Below are positions 7,923 through 15,575 of a stretch of DNA of 64,000 nucleotides, piece after piece. Under the pieces are notes generated by a model. The model did not search any database and was not told the DNA's origin. It was given only the letters and a program-made list of their open reading frames with translations. The first letter of the stretch is position 1; every line of letters starts with the position of its first letter. This DNA comes from Hungatella hathewayi (GTDB taxonomy: Bacteria; Bacillota; Clostridia; Lachnospirales; Lachnospiraceae). Location: assembly GCA_025149285.1 (NCBI GenBank), contig CP102274.1:5668001-5732000 (forward strand). Direction: 5' to 3'. The translations under genes and the position numbers were made by a program.

Positions 7923-9269
7923 TCACAGTTCTATCGCCGCTTCCTCTTTCTTCCTTGCCTTTAAATAAAAGAAAGTTAAAACAAGATAACCTACAAAAAT
8001 AGCGATCGCAAGAATATTTCCCAGTGTCACTTCACAAAACGTCCATCTTAAAAATCCAAAATCAACTCCATACCACCCCATCATCTGTCCTTCTGCCAAA
8101 CTTGATAAATCCGTACCTTTCTGCCTGGCCAGTCCATCGATCATCGGTGCAAAATAGGACGCGGCATATAAGGAAAACGGAATCGTTATAACCTGTGTAA
8201 TCATCATCTTTAGCAAGTCTCCCTGGTACAGCAGCAGTGTAGTAATCGGAATACACATGTACATGATCCCTGCCAGCGGCAGCACAATATTAAATGGCAG
8301 CACCATTGCCAATGCCAGAATAACAGGTATACTTAATATTGTCGTTACATAGATCTCATTGCTTCCTGCCAGAATCGGCCAGTCCAGACCAATACAGAAT
8401 TTGCGGTCATGAAATCTGGCCTTCATAAAACGGTTGGCTGCTTCTGAGATAGGTGTCAGCGCAGTCATAAACAGCTTTGCCGCCATCGGAATCAGAACCA
8501 GTGCAGTGGCAACCTGAACCGCCATAGTGACTGATTCAACCACAGAGTATCCGCCGATCAGACCAATCAGTAAACCAATCAGAAATCCAATAACATGACT
8601 TTCGCCAAATATACCGATCTTACTGCGAAGCGAATTAATATCAAGTGGTTTCCTGACAGGAATAATTTTATCAAGAAGTAGCTTAATCGGCCATAACAGC
8701 GGCAGATTCAAAAACATGGGATGCGGTGTTGTAACTCCTGGAACACCCGAAAGTTTCTGTACATTCTTCTGGTTCGCATCACCTATTAAAAGCTCCAAAA
8801 CAGTCTGTAGAATGACAAATGCAAAACCAAGCAATACATTACCGCTGGCCGTATAGACGAAAAATCCGGTCGCCACCTTATTAGCAACATTCCACATATC
8901 AACATTTAAAGTGAACGTCATTCCCGCAGCCAGCATAATTACATTAATGGCTATATGTAACGGAAACATAAGAAATGCGTATTCCCACTGCCACGCCACT
9001 CCCAATGCCGGCGCCCACCCCATATCGATCGCGTTTAAATTAGCGCCTGTATTTTCTACAAAAGAAGCGGCAGCCGGTCCTATTGCCGAAGATAAAAATC
9101 CTGTCACAGCACTGATACCAGCCAGCGCCACTCCCAGCGTCAAGGCTGCAGAAAAAGCCTTTCCTACCTTCATCTTGAGAATCAGGCCTATGGCGAAAAA
9201 TATCAGCGGCAGCACCACCGTGGATCCTGCATTCGTAATTGCCGAAAAAAATGTCTTAATAAGTTCCAT
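7923..9269 (-). CDS. PTS EIIC component, galactitol (Gat) type permease
   Basis: A 448-residue polytopic membrane protein with about ten to twelve hydrophobic segments, resembling GatC/SgcC-type EIIC. It moves the sugar across the membrane while EIIB phosphorylates it. The ATG at 9269 is preceded by AGGGGGA; the longer frame from 9335 would overlap the EIIB gene. It starts 22 bases after the EIIB stop. Conserved-looking loops include the DWPILAGSNE-like stretch near the middle of the protein (LDWPILAGSN). The Gat assignment rests on overall pattern and on the separate EIIB and EIIA neighbours. Confidence 0.88.
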   Translation of the reverse strand: MELIKTFFSAITNAGSTVVLPLIFFAIGLILKMKVGKAFSAALTLGVALAGISAVTGFLSSAIGPAAASFVENTGANLNAIDMGWAPALGVAWQWEYAFLMFPLHIAINVIMLAAGMTFTLNVDMWNVANKVATGFFVYTASGNVLLGFAFVILQTVLELLIGDANQKNVQKLSGVPGVTTPHPMFLNLPLLWPIKLLLDKIIPVRKPLDINSLRSKIGIFGESHVIGFLIGLLIGLIGGYSVVESVTMAVQVATALVLIPMAAKLFMTALTPISEAANRFMKARFHDRKFCIGLDWPILAGSNEIYVTTILSIPVILALAMVLPFNIVLPLAGIMYMCIPITTLLLYQGDLLKMMITQVITIPFSLYAASYFAPMIDGLARQKGTDLSSLAEGQMMGWYGVDFGFLRWTFCEVTLGNILAIAIFVGYLVLTFFYLKARKKEEAAIEL

Positions 9270-9291
9270 ATTATCCCCCTGTCTTTCCCAA

Positions 9292-9576
9292 CTATAAAAG
9301 CCCCACAAACTGATCCATGATCTCTTCTTCCCCAATTCCTGTTAAAAATGGAATACCGCTGAAGGTCGGTATCCTGACATTTGATAAATCAAAGGTTGGT
9401 GTAATGGAAACAAATATATCCGCCGTTCCGATTTCCAAATCAATCGACTTAATGTCGATGCTGTCCGCTCTTGCCTTACCTACCATCCCTCGTTCCTCAA
9501 GCAAATTATTTATTTTGTTAGCCACAAGTCCCGATGTTGCAATCCCACTTCCACATGCTACTACGATGCGTTTCAT
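9292..9576 (-). CDS. PTS EIIB component, galactitol type
   Basis: A 94-residue EIIB. The phosphorylated cysteine is in VACGSGIATS (about residue 8), the GatB signature. It is the first gene of the operon; AAGGAGGG lies 5 bases before the ATG. The sigma-A promoter and the palindrome at 9608-9623 lie upstream. It accepts phosphate from the EIIA at 6526-7008 and transfers it to sugar bound by the EIIC. Confidence 0.9.
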   Translation of the reverse strand: MKRIVVACGSGIATSGLVANKINNLLEERGMVGKARADSIDIKSIDLEIGTADIFVSITPTFDLSNVRIPTFSGIPFLTGIGEEEIMDQFVGLL

Positions 9577-9607
9577 TCAATCCCTCCTTCTAAAAAACAC
9601 ATTTATA

Positions 9608-9623
9608 AAATCAGCGCTGATTT
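9608..9623. promoter_or_regulatory. perfect 16-bp palindrome, candidate operator of the PTS operon
   Basis: AAATCAGCGCTGATTT is fully self-complementary. It lies between the -10 box and the EIIB ribosome site, at about +12 to +27 of the predicted transcript, a typical repressor position. The likely ligand is a regulator of this operon, perhaps the LevR-like protein encoded at its end; that link is inference. Confidence 0.65.
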
Positions 9624-9641
9624 AATCTTTAGTGTATATTT

Positions 9642-9670
9642 ATCATATATCTTTGCAGTACATTTGTCAA
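9642..9670 (-). promoter_or_regulatory. sigma-A promoter of the PTS operon
   Basis: On the minus strand TTGACA (9670-9665), 17 bases and TATGAT (9647-9642) form a near-consensus vegetative promoter. I looked through the upstream 300 bases for a sigma-54 -24/-12 element (TGGCAC-N5-TTGC) and saw none, in keeping with the missing GAFTGA loop in the LevR-like regulator. Confidence 0.8.
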
Positions 9671-9954
9671 TATGTTTTTTTGTGCATTATTGCTATTTTT
9701 TATTTTATTTTTTAATATTTTTTGCACATATAACATAATTTTGTGTGTTGTTTTTATTGTTTTGTGTATAATTTTTGTTTGTATTATTATACAGTATTTT
9801 TTTATTGAAGCTCGTTTTTCTTTTTAGTGTTTAATATTTTATCTAACTTTTATTAGTGTTCATATTTGTAGCAATATTGTCACTCACTTACATATTCCCA
9901 TGCAACATTGGACCGGGAACAAATTCCCAGTCCAAAATTATTAATCAACTCATA
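9671..9954. other. very AT-rich spacer between the PTS promoter and the flotillin-operon relic
   Basis: About 280 bases, mostly A and T with long T runs, without a convincing gene. Its composition differs sharply from both flanks and could act as UP-element or curved DNA for the PTS promoter. It ends where homology to the leader of the nfeD gene (positions 63-128) begins. Confidence 0.6.
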
Positions 9955-10103
9955 GAAAACATTACAGAAGTTGAATTGCAGAGGCTTAAAACCTCAAATC
10001 AGCTGCAAAAGGGGATGCCATGAGGAACATTCAATCACCTGGTTTTCGCCTTAGGAATCGGCTACGCGGCTGCGATGGCGGTTCAGACAAGGTATAAGGA
10101 GGC
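9955..10103 (+). pseudogene. relic of the NfeD-like gene and its leader
   Basis: The leader and start codon of the gene at 129 are repeated here with few changes (for example GAGGCTTAAAACCTCAAATC), with the ATG at 10020. After about 18 coding bases there is a deletion to the region matching 327-407, out of frame, and a TAA soon follows. The rest of the gene is gone. Confidence 0.85.
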
Positions 10104-10302
10104 GGTGGAAACGCCTCCCGCAATATAAAGCTGGCGTCGCAACCGGCATTAAGAAAAAGGGAATTTCCGGTGGGTCGATATCGTCATATCTGTCATCAAC
10201 CGTATCGCCTAGTACCTCCAGCTTAGAGATTACGACAGAAGACAGTATGTCCTCCCAGAAAGTACCGATCAACGTGGTCAGCATCGCCGTCTTAAAGGCA
10301 AT
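10104..10302 (+). pseudogene. relic of the flotillin gene
   Basis: Matches intact flotillin positions about 822-1062 with roughly 90 percent identity by eye, including a long nearly identical stretch around 10215-10290. Small deletions break the frame. One deletion joins two copies of TCTTAAAGG that in the intact gene lie 31 bases apart, pointing to slippage or recombination between short repeats. About 1.6 kb of the gene (intact 1063-2658) is missing. Confidence 0.88.
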
Positions 10303-10440
10303 CATCTCTTAGGAAGCACAGCCTCCTGCCATGGCCTCCTGCAGAAAAGTGAAGGCGAAGTTGGACGCCTGTGACGCCGAGATCCAAATGTATGGTACGT
10401 ATGTCGAACGCCCCGTAATGGTAATGAAAAAGGCGTTTCA
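10303..10440 (+). pseudogene. relic of the pspA gene
   Basis: Matches intact pspA positions about 2658-2795 (the stretch beginning ATCTCTT-GGAAGCACAGCC) with small insertions and deletions that destroy the frame. Homology stops at about 10440, before the glgB terminator. Together with the two preceding relics it preserves the gene order of the intact operon in about 490 bases instead of 2.7 kb. Confidence 0.85.
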
Positions 10441-10475
10441 TATCACAGACGAATCCATTTCATAAAAGAAACAAC

Positions 10476-10530
10476 ATAAAACTCCCCCGCCAGGTACCTA
10501 AACATGCGGTACCCGGCGGGGGAGTTTTAT
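10476..10530. terminator. terminator at the 3' end of glgB
   Basis: Arms ATAAAACTCCCCCGCC and GGCGGGGGAGTTTTAT, each extended by a GGTACC segment, form a very strong hairpin with flanking A and T runs on both sides. It overlaps the glgB stop codon and works for glgB on the minus strand; it could also stop rightward transcription. Confidence 0.88.
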
Positions 10531-12413
10531 GCTGTTTCTTCTGTTCTTTTTCCACTTTTTTCATCAGGATCGACCAGATAATATCGTCCAGAATAGGGCG
10601 GCAGAGTAAGTACTGCGTTTCCTTCACAGCGGACGTACTGCTCCATCTCGCTGGAAAACAGCAGTGCCAAACACTCTGCGTCTTCCACCCTCAGTTCATA
10701 CCCCTCCTGTTTCTCATCCGAAAAATTAAAAACGGCTGCAATCCTCTGTTTTTCACTCCGGCGTTCAAACGCATAGATCAGCCGCTCCTCCTGATGACAG
10801 TCCAGCCATTGAAAGCCGTCCGGTTCATAATCCCGCTCATACAGAGCCGGACTGTTTAAATACAAGCGGTTTAAATCCTCCATGAAGCGGTGAAACGCAT
10901 CGTGGACCGGATAGCGTAAGATCTCCCAGTCCTGCTGCCTCTTTTCATCCCACTCGCGGAGCTGGCCAAACTCATTTCCCATAAAGTTCAGTTTTTTTCC
11001 GGGATGGGCGTACATATAGAGATAAAGCGCGCGGGCCTGCGGGAACTTTCCCTCATACGCCCCGTACATTTTCTGCAGGATGGTCGCTTTTCCATGGACT
11101 ACCTCGTCATGGGACAACGGAAGCAGGTACCGTTCCTGATAAAAATACTGCATGGAGAATGTGAGCTGATGATACCTCTCTTTCCTCTCCGACGGAGGTG
11201 CCTGAAAGTATGACAGAGTATCGTTCATCCAGCCCATGTCCCACTTATAATCGAAGCCGAGACCGCCGTGTTCCACCGGCTTTGTGACGCCCGGATAGAC
11301 GGAGGAGTCCTCGGCAATCAGAAGCGTCTCCGGATGCAGACTTTTAAGCCCTTTGTTCATCTCCTGAAGAAACTGAATCCCATTTCTGTTTTCCCCTCTT
11401 GCAGTATCTCCCTGCCAGTAGATTAAATTGCTAACAGCGTCCATGCGCAGTCCGTCAAAGTGGAATTCCTTCAGCCAGTAATTTCCCGCAGACTGAAGGA
11501 AGCTTCTGACCTCCCCGCGGGAATGCATGAAATTGCAGCTTCCCCATTCGCTCCTTCCCACATCGCTGTGAGGATACTCGTAAAGCGCCGTCCCGTCATA
11601 GTTCCAGAGCGCATAATCATCCACGGCAAAATGTACCGGCACAAAATCCATAATCACCCCGATCTCATGAGAGTGGCACTGATCGACAAACGCTTTTAAC
11701 TCATCCGGGGTTCCGTACCGGGAGGTTGGACTGAAAAAACCGGTATTCTGGTAGCCCCACGACTCGTCGGATGGGTGCTCCGACAGCGGCATCAGTTCCA
11801 CATAATTATAGCCGTTTTCCTCCAGATACGGGATCAGTAAATCCGCCAGCTCAGTATAGGAATACCAGCCATTTACCAGCCCCCTTCCCACACCATTTTC
11901 CCCGTCTTTTTCCAAATATTTTTTCGAATATTTTTTCGAATGCTTTTCCGCGTTCTTTTCCACGCCGTCCACCCGCTCTTTTCTCCGCCAGGAGCCGGCA
12001 TGTATTTCGTAAATATTGAGCGGCTTGTCCAGCCCTGCTCTGTGCTTCTTCTGCCATTTGGAATCACGGAACTCATATCCGCTTAAGCTGCTGATGACTG
12101 AGGCTGAGTGCGGGCGCAGTTCCATGAAAAAGCCATAGGGATCGCAGTGGTCGATAAAAGAGCCGTCACGTCTGTAGATCCTGTATTTGTACATCATTCC
12201 GGCTTTGGCCCCGGGCACCGTGCACTCCCAGAAGTTTCCGTCGTACACTTTGTCCATGGGCGTCTCCCCCCAGTCATTAAACTCTCCGATTACGGAAATC
12301 CGTACTGCGTTCGGCGCAAAGGTGCGGAACACCGTCCCATTTTCCAAACGATGTGCCCCCAGATACTCATAAGCTGAAAACTCTTTCCCCGTATAAAACC
12401 CATAATAATCCAT
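10527..12413 (-). CDS. glgB: 1,4-alpha-glucan branching enzyme
   Basis: A 628-residue GH13 branching enzyme that makes alpha-1,6 branches in glycogen. It has an N-terminal beta-sandwich (about 15-110), the catalytic barrel and a C-terminal beta domain. Catalytic residues: nucleophile Asp-325 in DGLRMDAV, acid/base Glu-368 in LIAEDS, Asp-436 in LSHDEVVHG. An unusual insert of about 30 Lys/Glu-rich residues (about 148-178) sits just after the YEIHAGSW motif. No other glycogen genes are nearby. It is transcribed away from the TetR gene, with 182 bases between the two starts, so the TetR protein may control it. A decayed fragment of another glgB lies at 3303-3464. Confidence 0.93.
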   Translation of the reverse strand: MDYYGFYTGKEFSAYEYLGAHRLENGTVFRTFAPNAVRISVIGEFNDWGETPMDKVYDGNFWECTVPGAKAGMMYKYRIYRRDGSFIDHCDPYGFFMELRPHSASVISSLSGYEFRDSKWQKKHRAGLDKPLNIYEIHAGSWRRKERVDGVEKNAEKHSKKYSKKYLEKDGENGVGRGLVNGWYSYTELADLLIPYLEENGYNYVELMPLSEHPSDESWGYQNTGFFSPTSRYGTPDELKAFVDQCHSHEIGVIMDFVPVHFAVDDYALWNYDGTALYEYPHSDVGRSEWGSCNFMHSRGEVRSFLQSAGNYWLKEFHFDGLRMDAVSNLIYWQGDTARGENRNGIQFLQEMNKGLKSLHPETLLIAEDSSVYPGVTKPVEHGGLGFDYKWDMGWMNDTLSYFQAPPSERKERYHQLTFSMQYFYQERYLLPLSHDEVVHGKATILQKMYGAYEGKFPQARALYLYMYAHPGKKLNFMGNEFGQLREWDEKRQQDWEILRYPVHDAFHRFMEDLNRLYLNSPALYERDYEPDGFQWLDCHQEERLIYAFERRSEKQRIAAVFNFSDEKQEGYELRVEDAECLALLFSSEMEQYVRCEGNAVLTLPPYSGRYYLVDPDEKSGKRTEETA

Positions 12414-12470
12414 ACTGATACCTCATGTAAATGCGGCAGACGGCTTCCCGGTCTTTTTCTTCAAAGATAA

Positions 12471-12499
12471 TAGACAACCGTCTGTTTTCCTACTATAAT
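12471..12499 (+). promoter_or_regulatory. promoter of the TetR gene
   Basis: TAGACA (12471-12476), 17 bases, TATAAT (12494-12499). It faces the TetR gene, about 100 bases upstream of its start. Confidence 0.65.
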
Positions 12500-12543
12500 T
12501 GATTATATAAAAATCTTTATCTGTTATCCATCACCGATTTCGT

Positions 12544-12568
12544 AAAACGGTTGGATAACCAACGTTTT
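12544..12568. promoter_or_regulatory. inverted repeat, candidate TetR operator
   Basis: AAAACGGTTGG, ATAA, CCAACGTTTT: two half sites with one extra base in the left arm. Another half site (AAAATCGTTGG) follows at 12572. It lies between the promoter and start codon of the TetR gene, a typical place for autoregulation. Confidence 0.6.
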
Positions 12569-12595
12569 TGCAAAATCGTTGGAAAGGAGTGTCCC

Positions 12596-13129
12596 ATGGA
12601 CCTGCGAATAGAAAAGACGAGGCAGAGTATTATTAACGCATTCATCGCTCTGCGCTCCGGAAAACCTCTGGAAAAGATCACGGTAAAGGAACTCTGTGAA
12701 AAGGCCATGATCAACAAATCGACCTTTTATTTTCACTATGCAGACATCTATGAACTGTCCGATTTCCTCGAGACGGAGATCGTGACCTCCATCATCAGCT
12801 CTCTGGATCATCCCGAGTATATGGTGGAACATCCCGGCGCCTTTACACAGGAGCTGTTCCTTGCCTATCTTTCCAGGGATACCCTGATCCAGACACTGTT
12901 TTCAGGCAGCCGGAGCGGCCGTCTGATTCAGAAGATAGAAGCAGGCATCAAAGAACTGATCTATGAACGTCTGCCGGAATACCGGGATGATCCGGTCAAA
13001 AATATCATCCTGAGCTATCAGATCTATGGAGCCTACTATGCATTTTCCGAAAACCGGAATGAAAACACGTCAGAGGTCATCGCCGTGCTTGGGAGAATAT
13101 CGGAGGAACTGCAGAAGCTTCTGCATTAA
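12596..13129 (+). CDS. TetR/AcrR family transcriptional regulator
   Basis: A 177-residue regulator with an N-terminal TetR helix-turn-helix (about 8-55; ITVKELCEKAMINKSTFYFHY is split here as ITVKELCEK and NKSTFYFHY). The C-terminal ligand/dimer domain is not diagnostic. The ATG at 12596 follows AAAGGAG by 6 bases; the frame opens earlier at a TTG (12551) without a site. It is divergent from glgB, and an inverted repeat lies in its leader. The next gene has its own promoter and riboswitch beginning 3 bases after this stop codon. Confidence 0.85.
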   Translation: MDLRIEKTRQSIINAFIALRSGKPLEKITVKELCEKAMINKSTFYFHYADIYELSDFLETEIVTSIISSLDHPEYMVEHPGAFTQELFLAYLSRDTLIQTLFSGSRSGRLIQKIEAGIKELIYERLPEYRDDPVKNIILSYQIYGAYYAFSENRNENTSEVIAVLGRISEELQKLLH

Positions 13130-13131
13130 GC

Positions 13132-13160
13132 TTGACTTTTTTTCGCTCACCGGATATACT
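13132..13160 (+). promoter_or_regulatory. promoter of the riboswitch-controlled exchanger gene
   Basis: TTGACT (13132-13137), exactly 17 bases, TATACT (13155-13160). The predicted start of transcription (about 13167) coincides with the first pairing strand of the riboswitch. Confidence 0.85.
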
Positions 13161-13163
13161 AAT

Positions 13164-13348
13164 ACTCAGTAAAAGGGAGTAGCTTGCGCGGTTCATTACA
13201 TTTACCGCGTTCTGTGCAGCCGACATTCCCGTTTCCGCAAGCTTACAGGCATCTGCCCGGCAGAGCCGGTTGCCGGAAACCGGTGCACATATAAAAAGCG
13301 AGACTTTTATTGCATGATCATCTTTGCAATAAAAGTCTCGCTTTTTTT
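13164..13348 (+). ncRNA. yybP-ykoY (manganese) riboswitch with terminator
   Basis: The leader contains the yybP-ykoY hallmarks: AAAAGGGAGTAGC at 13171-13183, a GCCGACA element near 13224, and AGCGAGACTTTTATTG at 13297-13312. The strand AGTAAAAG can pair with CTTTTATT to close helix P1. The same 3' strand is also the left arm of a perfect 21-bp terminator (13293-13314 with 13325-13348, then a T run). These choices exclude each other, so bound ligand should favour read-through (an ON switch). Known family members sense Mn2+. The match is by eye to the consensus; one conserved position (GCCGACA instead of GCCGTCA) deviates. Confidence 0.8.
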
Positions 13349-13391
13349 GCCCTTCTTCCTTTTTAAAACACACGAAAGAAGGATTATATTT

Positions 13392-14306
13392 ATGATGTAC
13401 GTACTTCTGCTCTTAGGTTTCTTCCTGCTGATCAAGGGGGCCGATTACTTTGTGGAGGCCAGTTCTTCGATCGCCAGGGCGCTGCGCATCCCCAGTATCA
13501 TTATCGGGCTCACAATTGTAGCCTTTGGTACCAGCGCACCGGAATTATCAGTCAGCGTTTCCGCCTCCATTACCGGAAATAATGATATCGCAGTGGGAAA
13601 TGTGATCGGCTCTAACCTCTTTAACCTGCTGGTCGTTCTGGGTGCCTGCGGCGTCATTCGTCCGTTTTCAGTCAAACTGCGCTGGGATTATGCGGCTTCC
13701 GTGTTTGTCGCCGCCGCCCTGTTTGTCATGATCCTTTTCGATCAGACAGTGAACCGGATGGACGGGATAATTCTTCTGGTCTTCTTCCTTGCTTTTGTTG
13801 GTTTTACAGTTCGTGACGCCATCGTCAACCGGATCGTTACCAGTGAGGAGATCAAAACGCTTTCTCCCGTACGGTGTGCTGTCTACATCATAGGCGGACT
13901 GGCTGCCATCGTCTGGGGCGGTGATCTGGTTGTGGATAATGCCAGCGCCATAGCAGCCTCCTTCGGCTTGAGCCAGAACTTAATCGGTCTGACCATCGTG
14001 GCCCTGGGAACCTCCCTCCCCGAACTCGTCACCTCCGTGGTCGCTTCACGAAAAGGTGAGAACGGTCTGGCTCTTGGTAATGTAATCGGCTCCAACATTT
14101 TTAACATTTTGCTGGTCCTGGGAGCTTCTGCGGCGATTCATCCGCTTCTTGTCAATCCATTTTCCATCTATGACACGGCATTCTTAATCATCGCCAGCGG
14201 CATCACCTGGCTCCTCTGCCGCAGCAAGAACCGGATCAGCCGCATGGAAGGCGGTTTTATGCTGGCCATGTATCTGGTGTATCTCATCTATGTAATTGTG
14301 AGATAA
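13392..14306 (+). CDS. Na+/Ca2+ exchanger family cation antiporter (YrbG-like)
   Basis: A 304-residue membrane protein with about ten helices and two internal repeats: FGTSAPELSVS (about 45-55) with GNVIGSNLFN (69-78), and LGTSLPELVTS (205-215) with GNVIGSNIFN (229-238). The acidic residues in the two alpha-repeats bind the cation. The ATG at 13392 follows AAGGA; the frame also opens at 13314 inside the terminator arm, which is not a plausible start. The upstream riboswitch of the Mn2+-sensing class suggests the real physiological role may be Mn2+ (or Mn2+/Ca2+) export. Confidence 0.88.
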   Translation: MMYVLLLLGFFLLIKGADYFVEASSSIARALRIPSIIIGLTIVAFGTSAPELSVSVSASITGNNDIAVGNVIGSNLFNLLVVLGACGVIRPFSVKLRWDYAASVFVAAALFVMILFDQTVNRMDGIILLVFFLAFVGFTVRDAIVNRIVTSEEIKTLSPVRCAVYIIGGLAAIVWGGDLVVDNASAIAASFGLSQNLIGLTIVALGTSLPELVTSVVASRKGENGLALGNVIGSNIFNILLVLGASAAIHPLLVNPFSIYDTAFLIIASGITWLLCRSKNRISRMEGGFMLAMYLVYLIYVIVR

Positions 14307-14312
14307 CTTTAT

Positions 14313-14341
14313 GTCCTGGCAGGAAGACTGTCTGCCAGGAC
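14313..14341 (+). terminator. hairpin after the exchanger gene
   Basis: GTCCTGGCAG and CTGCCAGGAC form a perfect 10-bp stem, 7 bases after the stop codon. There is no T run, so it may be a weak terminator or a 3' stabiliser. The following 90 bases, to the next stop codon, show nothing. Confidence 0.5.
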
Positions 14342-14430
14342 GTCTGCCGCCCATTAATTGCATGAGCTGCATAAAAATTAGTTGGACTCCGTAAATAGCA
14401 CTATACAGATAATGACCGTCTCCATTTTCA

Positions 14431-15285
14431 TCAGATCAGACACTTCATTACCAGATTTACCATGAGTTCCTTTTCTTCTGGCCTGGACTCTGCAATCATT
14501 ATCGTAATGGCCGCCAATGCAAAGTCATCAATACGCTTTTTTCCATCATCAAACAAAATTCCATTTTGATCCAGAAAGTATAGAAAAATGGCGGCCGCTA
14601 TTCTTTTATTTCCATCACTAAAACTGTGATTTTTGGTGATAAAATATAGAAGATTCGCAGCTTTTTCTTCCATACTTTCATAAACATCGCTTCCTCCAAA
14701 CGTCTGGTAGACAGCGCCTATGCTGGACTTAAATGACTCATCCTTTTCATTTCCAAACAGGCTGCTCTCCTCTGAGAAATTCATTGTAGCAATCACCTTT
14801 CTGCACTCTTCATATGTCAATATACAGACAGGTTTACTGCCCCCTGGTTTTTCTATCCTCTGATGGTCATAATCATCCAGAAGGTTAAGAGCCGAGGCAT
14901 ATCTCTCTATTACATGGAGAACCTGTTTCGTATCCAAACACTCATTTACACGCTCCATAACTCTGATTATGCCTCCCAACTGTTCCATACGACTCTGATT
15001 CACTGCATATCCATGGATTATGTAGTCCTTCAGGACCTGGTTGGCCCATTTCCGAAATGCTATACCACGTTTTGATTTAATACGATATCCTACAGACATA
15101 ATCACATCCAGGCTATAACAGGTAATCGGTTTATCAGAATGTGCAAATTGCAAAAAATGCAAATTGCTTTTTTCCTCCACTTCTTCCTGAAAGACATTCT
15201 TAATATGCCTGGAAATAACGGAAATATCTCTTTGAAACAGTTCCGCCATCTGCATCTGAGTCAGCCACACCGTATCATCTTCCAC
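14431..15285 (-). CDS. RhuM family protein with Fic domain (N-terminus cut by a stop codon)
   Basis: The open frame gives 284 residues. Residues about 1-100 match the RhuM/virulence-protein N-terminal domain (VWLTQMQMAELF, SVGYRIKSKRG, FRKWA). Residues about 115-284 form a Fic/Doc-like domain with the motif HSFSDGNKRIA (220-230), which binds the nucleotide in Fic enzymes. Such proteins are often carried on genomic islands and can act as toxins that modify target proteins. The frame can only begin at a weak GTG (15285), because an in-frame TAG at 15294-15292 separates it from the true start at 15357. It stands alone, with no antitoxin-like gene beside it. Confidence 0.75.
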   Translation of the reverse strand: MEDDTVWLTQMQMAELFQRDISVISRHIKNVFQEEVEEKSNLHFLQFAHSDKPITCYSLDVIMSVGYRIKSKRGIAFRKWANQVLKDYIIHGYAVNQSRMEQLGGIIRVMERVNECLDTKQVLHVIERYASALNLLDDYDHQRIEKPGGSKPVCILTYEECRKVIATMNFSEESSLFGNEKDESFKSSIGAVYQTFGGSDVYESMEEKAANLLYFITKNHSFSDGNKRIAAAIFLYFLDQNGILFDDGKKRIDDFALAAITIMIAESRPEEKELMVNLVMKCLI

Positions 15286-15357
15286 ACTTACCTATAAAGT
15301 GACTGCTCCGTCTTCTGTCTGGTATAAAACCAGTGTCTTTGCATCTTCTTTCGTCAT
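15286..15357 (-). pseudogene. original 5' end of the RhuM-Fic gene, interrupted by TAG
   Basis: An ATG at 15357 with a strong ribosome site (AAGGAGG, 9 bases upstream) opens the same frame: 21 codons ending ...YQTEDGAVTL, then TAG, then VS and the VEDDTVWLTQ sequence. YQTEDG...VEDDTVWLTQ is the usual N-terminus of this family, so the stop replaces a sense codon. Unless there is read-through or reinitiation at the GTG, the gene is disabled. Confidence 0.8.
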
Positions 15358-15575
15358 TTGTACCAGCCTCCTTACTGTTGTAAAGCGACTCTCCAGGTAC
15401 AACACCATTTTATCATCCTTCTCTTTTGATTACAAGCCAGTATGCTCTGCATACATCATCTGTTAAAAAGCATTTTTATTCACGGCCAGTATCCCGTGAG
15501 GTGCTTTCCGTTTTTGTGCATTGCAGAGAGTACTACGGTTCACAGATCCATGTCTTTTGCAGGGATACAAATAAC
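15358..15575. other. intergenic stretch without recognisable gene
   Basis: Contains the ribosome site of the original RhuM-Fic start (15367-15373). I see no convincing coding frame, RNA or repeat in the rest. Confidence 0.5.

Noticed and set aside
9671..9954. Sigma-54 promoter before the PTS operon, expected for a LevR-type regulator
   Set aside because: No TGGCAC-N5-TTGC-like element was seen on either strand, and a near-consensus sigma-A promoter is present.
11771..12019. Plus-strand Pro/Phe/Ser-rich frame opposite glgB
   Set aside because: Antisense of the Lys/Glu-rich insert of glgB, without start signals.
13314..13391. Upstream start of the exchanger gene inside the riboswitch terminator
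   Set aside because: It lies in the terminator arm without a ribosome site; ATG 13392 follows AAGGA.
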